From Hymenobacter daecheongensis DSM 21074 (GTDB lineage Bacteria; Bacteroidota; Bacteroidia; Cytophagales; Hymenobacteraceae), in assembly GCF_900141805.1 (NCBI RefSeq), contig NZ_FQYN01000009.1:1-64000 (forward strand): DNA of 64,000 nt, given 5' to 3'. The position numbers and the translations under genes were made by a program. The notes beneath the pieces are model-generated. The model made no database searches and was not told the origin of the DNA. It was given only the letters and a program-made list of their open reading frames with translations. Below, piece after piece: positions 59,069-64,000 of this stretch. The number at the start of each line of letters is the position of its first letter. Positions within the stretch are counted from its first letter, which is position 1.

Positions 59069-59151
59069 CGCGCGCCCAAACGCCTATCCTTTTCCCCCAA
59101 ATCCCGTTAGCCCAACATTACCGCTCTTTTCCCGCCTTTTTCCGCCCCCCG

Positions 59152-60279
59152 ATGATTTCTTTCTCCACCTTGTCTTCCCTCTGCTGCTCGCCCACCCGGC
59201 GCGGGCTGGCTACCGGCCTGGCCCTGCTGGCCCTGCGCCTGACGGCCACCGCGCAGATATATCCGGCCCCCGCCCCCTTGCCCGGCGACACGGCCCGGGG
59301 CAAAGAATTCGCGGTGCCCTCGGTGGTGGGCATGGGCCCCAGCAAGGGCCTCGTGATTCGCTACGAGCGGATGCCGCGCTTCAACGTGGCCTCGGCCGGT
59401 ACGGTGGTGGGCCTGCAGGACTATAGCTCGGAGGCCACCAAAAACGCCCGCCTCACCATCAAGGGCTACATTCCGATGCTCAACCACCCGCACCTGAAGC
59501 TGGTGCTGGGCATCAACTATGAGCGGGAGGAATTCCAATTCCGGGACCGGCCGACGGGCTACGAGCTGTACGACAACATCGAGAACAAGGGCCTCAAAAC
59601 CCTGGGGGCGCAGCTGGCCGTCATCCGGCCCGTGAATACCGTGAACTGGTACATCTTCCGGGTGAAGGGCGAGCTGAGCGGCGACTACAACTCCTCGGAA
59701 CTGAGCGTGCGCGACTACCTGCGCGTGTCGTCGGAGCTGCTGTATGGCTGGAAGCGCAGCCCCACCTTCTCGTGGGGCGTGGGCGTGCAGCTGGGCTACA
59801 CGTTCGGGCGGCAGAGCATTTACCCGGCCCTGCTCTACAACCGCACCTTCAACGACCGCTGGGGCGTGGAGGCGCTGTTTCCGGCCCGCATCACGGCCCG
59901 CTACAATGCCTCGCCCCGCTCGCTGTTTTTTGCCGGCTACTCCGTCGATGGCCTCAACTACATTGTGAAGCTACGGCAGCCGCTGCAGCGCAACGGCACC
60001 AACGGCCAGAGCGACCCCAGCAAAACCGCCCTGCGCACACTGGAGCTGCGCGAAACGGAAGTGAAATTTCGGGGCCGCTGGGAGCGGGAAATCTACGACT
60101 TCCTCTGGTTTGGCCTCGAAGGCGGCTACCGCTACAACTACGCTTTCGATGCCTTCGACCGCACCAATGCCGACCGCGAAAAGATCATCGACAGCAAGCT
60201 GGCTAACGCGCCGTATGCCAGCGTGGAGCTGTTTATCGTGCCCCCGCGCAAGTTCCTGAAGAACGCGCCCCGGCGGTAG
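59152..60279 (+). CDS. Outer-membrane beta-barrel protein (DUF6268-like)
   Basis: 375 residues. N-terminal hydrophobic segment (TGLALLALRLTATAQ) acts as signal peptide, cleaved near 36. The rest alternates as membrane strands: GLVIRYERMPRFNVAS, LKLVLGINYEREEFQF, WYIFRVKGELSGDYNS, FSWGVGVQLGYTFGRQSIYPALLYNRTFNDRWGVEALFPARI, FFAGYSVDGLNYIVKL, and ends VELFIVPPRKFLKN. This resembles the DUF6268 barrel family. Function unknown. A DUF559 element begins 6 bp after its stop. Confidence 0.7.
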   Translation: MISFSTLSSLCCSPTRRGLATGLALLALRLTATAQIYPAPAPLPGDTARGKEFAVPSVVGMGPSKGLVIRYERMPRFNVASAGTVVGLQDYSSEATKNARLTIKGYIPMLNHPHLKLVLGINYEREEFQFRDRPTGYELYDNIENKGLKTLGAQLAVIRPVNTVNWYIFRVKGELSGDYNSSELSVRDYLRVSSELLYGWKRSPTFSWGVGVQLGYTFGRQSIYPALLYNRTFNDRWGVEALFPARITARYNASPRSLFFAGYSVDGLNYIVKLRQPLQRNGTNGQSDPSKTALRTLELRETEVKFRGRWEREIYDFLWFGLEGGYRYNYAFDAFDRTNADREKIIDSKLANAPYASVELFIVPPRKFLKNAPRR

Positions 60280-60284
60280 TGGCA

Positions 60285-60926
60285 CGGGTGCCGGACCTCA
60301 CCCCCCGGCCCCCGGTTCGCTTCATGCGCGAAGCCTTGGGGAGAGGGGGAGCCTGACGACTGGTTTAGGGGAGCCTGACGGTTTGTTTTTTGGAGCGAGG
60401 GGTTTTTAATCTGGTGGGGGTTGGTGATATTCCTGCATGGATATAGATGAAGCCTCGGAGGCGGGCAGTCGGCACGCTTTTACCACGGACATGGACCGCT
60501 GGTTTCACCACTTGAAAGCGTTTGGGCGGGCCAACCGGAAGCAGCCGACGGAGGCGGAAGAACAGTTGTGGAAGGCCCTGCGCGGCGGGCAGCTACAGGG
60601 CTTCCGCTTCCGCCGCCAACACGCCATCAACCGCTTCATCGTGGACTTCGTGTGTCTGCGGGCGTGGCTCATTATTGAAGTAGACGGCGAAGTACACCAC
60701 GAGGCCGGCCAAGCCGAATATGATACCGGCCGCACCCACGAGTTGGAAGCATTAGGCTTCCACGTCTTGCGCTTCACCAACGAGCAAGTACTCCACTACC
60801 CCCGCCGCGTACTAGCCACCATCCGCCCCCACCTTTCACCGGACCAAAATACCTCTACCAAAGAAGAATCGTCAGGCTCCCCCTCTCCCCAAGGAGAGGG
60901 GGCCGGGGGGTGAGGTCCGGCACCCG
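60285..60926. mobile_element. Second transposon-like unit with DUF559 nuclease gene and inverted GC-rich ends
   Basis: The left end (60285-60360) and right end (60869-60926) are inverted copies from CGGGTGCCGGACCTCACCCC to GAGCCTGACGA. They match outside the palindromic core too. The left copy differs by a 17-bp net insertion in its core. The 510 bp between them contain one complete DUF559 gene. Total size 642 bp, against 621 bp for the unit in purQ. Confidence 0.8.
60437..60913 (+). CDS. DUF559 endonuclease-like protein
   Basis: 158 residues. The DUF559 domain (about residues 20-135) belongs to the restriction-endonuclease-like fold near Vsr: ANRKQPTEAEEQLWKAL, RFRRQHAINRFIVDFVCLRAWLIIEVDGEVHH, YDTGRTHELEALGFHVLRFTNEQVL. 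The Asp in IVDF and the Glu/Asp in IEVDG are the expected metal ligands. The last residues (SGSPSPQGEGAGG) are read from the right inverted repeat. It shares most of its core with the domain fused to PurQ. DNA cleavage is expected but no target is known; the inverted repeats at its borders are an obvious candidate. Confidence 0.88.
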   Translation: MDIDEASEAGSRHAFTTDMDRWFHHLKAFGRANRKQPTEAEEQLWKALRGGQLQGFRFRRQHAINRFIVDFVCLRAWLIIEVDGEVHHEAGQAEYDTGRTHELEALGFHVLRFTNEQVLHYPRRVLATIRPHLSPDQNTSTKEESSGSPSPQGEGAGG

Positions 60927-60941
60927 CGCAGTGAAGCGCCC

Positions 60942-61358
60942 CTACTGCATCAGCCAGTTCACCGCCTCGCCCTCATCCGTAAACAGGCGCACCGACCAGA
61001 GCTGGCTGGGGTCGAGGGCTTGGCGCAAGTTGGCTTGGATGGTGAGGTCGGAATGCAGAAATTCCATCCGCTGGGGCGAGATGAGGTAGGCCAGGCGCGG
61101 GCGGAGCGGGGCCAGCAGGGCGCAGGCCCGCGGCAGCCACTCCTGCGTAAACCACGCCGACTGCTCGCTGCTGGGGTTGCCCCGGCGGCGCACATCCAGC
61201 AGCCAGCGGCCCGAGTGCTGCGCCTGCGCCTGCTCCAGCAGCACGCTATATGCCTGCTGCAATTCGGCCAAAGTGGGGTCAGTGAGCCAGCGCATGGTGA
61301 GCAGACCTAAATCGGGGCGGTGGGCTACTTCGATGGCCGTGGGGTCAAGCATGGGCAA
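60942..61358 (-). CDS. STAS-like small protein (paralog 1)
   Basis: 138 residues, no signal peptide or membrane helix. The pattern (VAHRPDLGLLTMRWLTDPTLAELQQAYSVLLEQAQAQHSGRWLLDVRRRG ... WLPRACALLAPLRPRLAYLISP ... LFTDEGEAVNWL) alternates strands and helices as in the SpoIIAA/STAS-like proteins common in Hymenobacter-type genomes, which I know only as hypothetical. It is a clear paralog of 62775-63185. Start may be Met3 (61352). Its stop lies 16 bp from the DUF559 element. Confidence 0.7.
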   Translation of the reverse strand: MPMLDPTAIEVAHRPDLGLLTMRWLTDPTLAELQQAYSVLLEQAQAQHSGRWLLDVRRRGNPSSEQSAWFTQEWLPRACALLAPLRPRLAYLISPQRMEFLHSDLTIQANLRQALDPSQLWSVRLFTDEGEAVNWLMQ

Positions 61359-61850
61359 ATATAAGCAACACCAGATATTCAGCCGCCGCCGCGGCGCTTT
61401 CCGCCGCCCTGGCCCGACCTCACCCCCGACCCCTCTCCATAGGAGAGGGGAGCCTGACGGTCAGAATGAACAAAAGCCACCTGCTGCCCAGCGAGTGGCT
61501 TTTGCGTTGAAAATTATTCCCAAAACCACCCCCGGCACAAGTACAGCTCCCTTCCTCCCTCCCCACTACCCACCCCGCCGTGGCTCCCCGCTCCCCAAGA
61601 AGAGGGGCCGGGGGTGAGGCTGCGCCCGCCAGGGCCAAAGCCCCCGCTCCGCCCACGCCGCCGTGGCTCCCCTCTCCCCAAGGAGAGGGGCCGGGGGTGA
61701 GGTCCCACCCGTCACAGCCGCCGCCCCCACCCACAGCTTGTATTACCTCAGAATATCCCCATCTTACCGCCCTATTCTCCAACCCTCCGCTACCCGAAGC
61801 GCCTGTTGCAACGCGCGTTTCTCCCATCTTTTTCCCCTTATCCCTTTTTC
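61359..61850. repeat. 492-bp gap holding three GC-rich palindromic elements and a terminator hairpin
   Basis: Elements at about 61412-61462, 61575-61620 and 61660-61706 (the last two in the same orientation, opposite to the first). A perfect 10-bp hairpin CAAAAGCCAC/GTGGCTTTTG at 61471-61504 follows the first element, the same combination as at 58842-58930. No gene seen. Confidence 0.85.
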
Positions 61851-62333
61851 ATGCCCAATCAGTTTCAATCCGACATTCCGGCCGCCGTGCTGGAGAAGGT
61901 GCAGAAGTCGCTTAACGACATTAAAGCGGCCCTGCAACCCTACCTGATTTCGCTCACGCCCGACGAGCGCAAAACCATGCTGCGCATGGCCGACAAAACG
62001 GTGGCCTTCGTGCAGAAAACCACCGAGTATGGCACCAACAGCCCCGCCTTCGTGCCCCCGTTCGTCGATTTCGATGAGCTGAAGCAGGACGTGGCCGGCC
62101 TCACGGCCCTCACGCCGCTGCATCAGCAGCTGGAGCAGCTCGCCCTCGACACCGACTCGACCATGATGATGGCCGGCTCGGAGGCCTACGGCAACTCGCT
62201 GACCATCTACAACAACATCAAGTTTATGGCCCACAACAAGCAGCCCGGCGCCCAGACCGCCTACGACGACCTGCGCCAGCGCTTCCCCGGCAGCCCCAAC
62301 GCCGGCCGCAAGCCCACCCCCGCCAAGAGCTAG
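61851..62333 (+). CDS. Conserved cytosolic protein, function unknown
   Basis: 160 residues from ATG 61851. Mainly helical, without signal peptide or membrane helix: IPAAVLEKVQKSLNDIKAALQPYLISLTPDERKTMLRMADKTVAFVQKTTEY, then FDELKQDVAGLTALTPLHQQLEQLALDTDSTMMMAGSEAYGNSLTIYNNIKF, and a basic tail (GRKPTPAKS). It looks like a small helical-bundle protein seen as hypothetical in Bacteroidota; I do not recognise a named domain. A terminator follows at 62349. Confidence 0.75.
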   Translation: MPNQFQSDIPAAVLEKVQKSLNDIKAALQPYLISLTPDERKTMLRMADKTVAFVQKTTEYGTNSPAFVPPFVDFDELKQDVAGLTALTPLHQQLEQLALDTDSTMMMAGSEAYGNSLTIYNNIKFMAHNKQPGAQTAYDDLRQRFPGSPNAGRKPTPAKS

Positions 62334-62348
62334 CGCCCGCCGCTACTG

Positions 62349-62399
62349 CCAAAAAGGCCCGATTTCGCTGGTAGCTACCGCGGAATCGGGCCTTTTTGG
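62349..62399 (+). terminator. Terminator resembling the adjacent 21-bp array
   Basis: 16-bp stem (62349-62364 with 62384-62399) flanked by A and T runs. Its stem GGCCCGATT/AATCGGGCC is the same sequence as the second-type array units that start 25 bp downstream. Confidence 0.85.
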
Positions 62400-62423
62400 T
62401 GGGAAGGAGGGCCGGTAAAGGTC

Positions 62424-62765
62424 GAAATCGGGGGTCGGACCCCCAATTTCGGGGGGCGGGCCCCGGAAATCGGGCTGCGGTGGCCCGATTTTGAGCTAAA
62501 GTGGCCCGAAATCGGGGGTCGGACCCTCGAAATCGGGCCAACTTGGGTCGAAATCGGGGGTCGGACCCCGGAAATCGGGCCAACTTGGCTCGATTTCGAG
62601 GGTCGGCGGGCCGAAATCGGGGGTCGGAGGCGCGATTTCGGGCCACTTTGGGTCGATTTCGAGGGTTGGACCCTGGAAATCGGGGGTCCGACCCCGGAAA
62701 TCGAGGGTCGGACCCCGGAAATCGGGGGTCCGACCCTCGATTTCCGGGGTCGGACCCCCGATTTC
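62424..62765. repeat. Array of 16 units with exact 21-bp period (array 2)
   Basis: Hexamer GAAATC or GATTTC every 21 bp from 62424 to 62760. Intervening 15-mers are again of two types: GGGGGTCGGACCCCC-like near-palindromes and GGGCCAACTTGGCTC-like units. It ends 9 bp from the stop of the STAS-like gene and starts after a terminator, filling the space between converging genes. Confidence 0.9.
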
Positions 62766-62774
62766 GGGCCAGGG

Positions 62775-63185
62775 CTAGGCCAGTAGCCAGCGCACGGCTT
62801 CGCCTTCGTCGCCGAATACTTCCATTTCGTAGTCGTGGATGCGGGCCAGGGTTTCGCGCACCAGGGGTTGCAGGGCGCTGTTGGTGCGCAGCACCTCGGC
62901 GCGGGCGGGCGAGATGAAGTAGGCCAGGCGCAGGCGGGCAGGAAGCATGGTGGCCACGGCCTGGGGCAGCCACTGCTGCGTAACCCAGGTGGTGGCTTCG
63001 AGAGAGGGCGCTTCGCGGCGGCGCACATCCATCAGCCAGCGGGTGGCCTGGTGGGTTTGGCCGGCCGCCAGCAGGGTGGCATACTCGGCCTGAAGGGTAG
63101 GCAGGTCGGAGTCCTGAAGCCAGCGGGCGGTGAGCAGGTCGAGGTCGGGGCGGTAGTGGATAGACAGCCCGGGAGTATGGAGCAT
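62775..63185 (-). CDS. STAS-like small protein (paralog 2)
   Basis: 136 residues, paralogous to 60942-61358: IHYRPDLDLLTARWLQDSDLPTLQAEYATLLAAGQTHQATRWLMDVRRRE, WVTQQWLPQAVATMLPARLRLAYFISPARAEVL, EVFGDEGEAVRWLL. Both copies keep RWL(L/M)DVRRR and DEGEAV.WL. No signal peptide; cytosolic. The 3' end abuts array 2. Function not known. Confidence 0.7.
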   Translation of the reverse strand: MLHTPGLSIHYRPDLDLLTARWLQDSDLPTLQAEYATLLAAGQTHQATRWLMDVRRREAPSLEATTWVTQQWLPQAVATMLPARLRLAYFISPARAEVLRTNSALQPLVRETLARIHDYEMEVFGDEGEAVRWLLA

Positions 63186-63233
63186 TACGAAAGAAGAAGC
63201 GAACGGCGGGTAGGAAGGGTGGGCCGCGGGGCC

Positions 63234-64000
63234 TTAGCGGCCGGCCGGGGCCTTGCGCCCGGCCTTGGGGGGCGGGGGCAGCAGGGGGGCCTGGAGCTGG
63301 CGGTAGTGCTCAAACAGAAATTCGAGGCGGCTTAGTTCGGTGGGAAAGGCGGCCGAGCGGTAGCACAGGTCCACGGCCCGATCGAGCTGCTGGTGGGCCT
63401 TCACCAGCACGGGGGGCATGGTGAGCGGGTCGTAGAGGGTGGCCAGGCTCTCCTGGGGGAACTGCGCCCGCGCCGCCAGCACCTGCTGCGCCGCCGCTTC
63501 CACGGCCGCGGTTTGCTTCGGGGTGGGGGTTGGGGGGAAGGGGAAGTTGTTGTAGACGAGTGTGCCCGAGTAGCGGAAGTCGCTCTTGAGACGGCCACAG
63601 ATTTGCCGCATCCAAGCCATGTGCATTTGCGAAGTGAATACACCGAACAAGTATGGGGTTGCGTTCGGGATTGTTCGGCACAAGTCGGTGGCGATAATTT
63701 CCTTCGACATGAACCCCACCGGAATGTACTTCCGGTTCTCTGACGTGACTCCCGGTATCAGGAGATAATCACTGTCTGGCTGGCGGTCTTCTGTAAACAA
63801 CTGCGGGAAGTTGGCCCATTTGCGTGTTGATTCTTTGGTGCTTGCCAGCCTCATTTCTTTCACTCGTTGAATTCTTTCCCGCACAAGTGGCATAGACTTC
63901 AACTCAGAAGGGCCGGCCCCTTTCAACCACAAGCACCATCTTGGCTCATTGTAAAGAAATTCACGCGCTCCAAGCAAAGGCTTAATGAAAGCTGCTGCCT
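63234..64000 (-). CDS. MmeI-like DNA methyltransferase/restriction enzyme, C-terminal part (cut by window edge)
   Basis: The frame is open to the end of the window, so the N-terminal part is outside. The visible 255 residues match the C-terminal target-recognition region of class I/MmeI-like type IIL enzymes: FIKPLLGAREFLYNEPRWCLWL, PLVRERIQRVKEMR, LIPGVTSENRKYIPVGF, NATPYLFGVFTSQMHMAWMRQICGRLKSDFRYSGTLVYNNFPFP, and the final helical AAAQQVLAARAQFP with DLCYR. In full-length members a nuclease and an N6-adenine methylase precede this. Restriction or epigenetic modification is the expected role. The C-terminus is proline/alanine-rich. Confidence 0.85.
   Translation of the reverse strand, partial: AAAFIKPLLGAREFLYNEPRWCLWLKGAGPSELKSMPLVRERIQRVKEMRLASTKESTRKWANFPQLFTEDRQPDSDYLLIPGVTSENRKYIPVGFMSKEIIATDLCRTIPNATPYLFGVFTSQMHMAWMRQICGRLKSDFRYSGTLVYNNFPFPPTPTPKQTAAVEAAAQQVLAARAQFPQESLATLYDPLTMPPVLVKAHQQLDRAVDLCYRSAAFPTELSRLEFLFEHYRQLQAPLLPPPPKAGRKAPAGR

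Overview
This 64 kb window looks like chromosomal DNA from a high-GC member of the Bacteroidota, most like Hymenobacter and its relatives (Cytophagales). This rests on sequence features, not a search: promoters with the Bacteroidetes -7 box TAnnTTTG, a type IX secretion C-terminal domain, DUF4468, DUF2652, TPR histidine kinases, FtsX-type ABC pairs, and many dispersed palindromic intergenic repeats.

Layout. 1-7200: IS5-type transposase end, membrane protein, outer-membrane barrel, tRNA-Val(GAC), a type III polyketide synthase / methyltransferase / flavoprotein operon, a tiny T9SS-domain protein and a flavin monooxygenase. 7300-21600 (all minus strand): a nucleotide block, pyrD-pyrF-pyrE then purL-purQ-purC/E-purD-purN-purF-purM, covering steps 1-7 of IMP synthesis and three pyrimidine steps, ending in a broken Gfo/Idh gene. 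21800-31300: AsnRS-like enzyme with a possible attenuated leader, DUF4468, OlsF-like acyltransferase, secreted nuclease, TPR histidine kinase, two VOC-like proteins. 31900-40300: YitT-like protein, MFS-HEAT-cNMP protein, a small lower-GC island with an agmatine deiminase-like gene, outer-membrane barrel, pncB. 40450-51700: an efflux locus (HlyD adaptor, TolC, ABC ATPase, two FtsX permeases) with its own NtrC-type regulator and kinase. Two matched operator plus sigma-54-like promoter modules, each 65 bp apart, sit in front of its two operons. 51800-64000: tRNA-Arg(CCT), a cyclase-like DUF2652 protein facing an HD/Pycsar-effector-like protein, a metallophosphoesterase fused to an outer-membrane barrel, a DUF559 nuclease in a transposon-like unit, two STAS-like paralogs, and the end of an MmeI-like enzyme.

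The most unusual content is repetitive. (1) A GC-rich palindromic element occurs as solo copies, as inverted pairs, and as 51-58 bp terminal inverted repeats around DUF559 nuclease genes (14325-14945 and 60285-60926). Copies lie in frame inside PurM, PurN and PurL, and one full unit has fused PurQ to a DUF559 domain. I propose this as a nuclease-linked mobile element family. (2) Two arrays with exact 21-bp periodicity (47636-48061 and 62424-62765) mix palindromic and second-type units. (3) A family of long inverted repeats and an AT-rich repeat that supplies identical leaders to purF and an ABC permease gene.

Limits: no searches were run. Family names come from recognised motifs, and start codons in this group cannot be fixed by Shine-Dalgarno sites.
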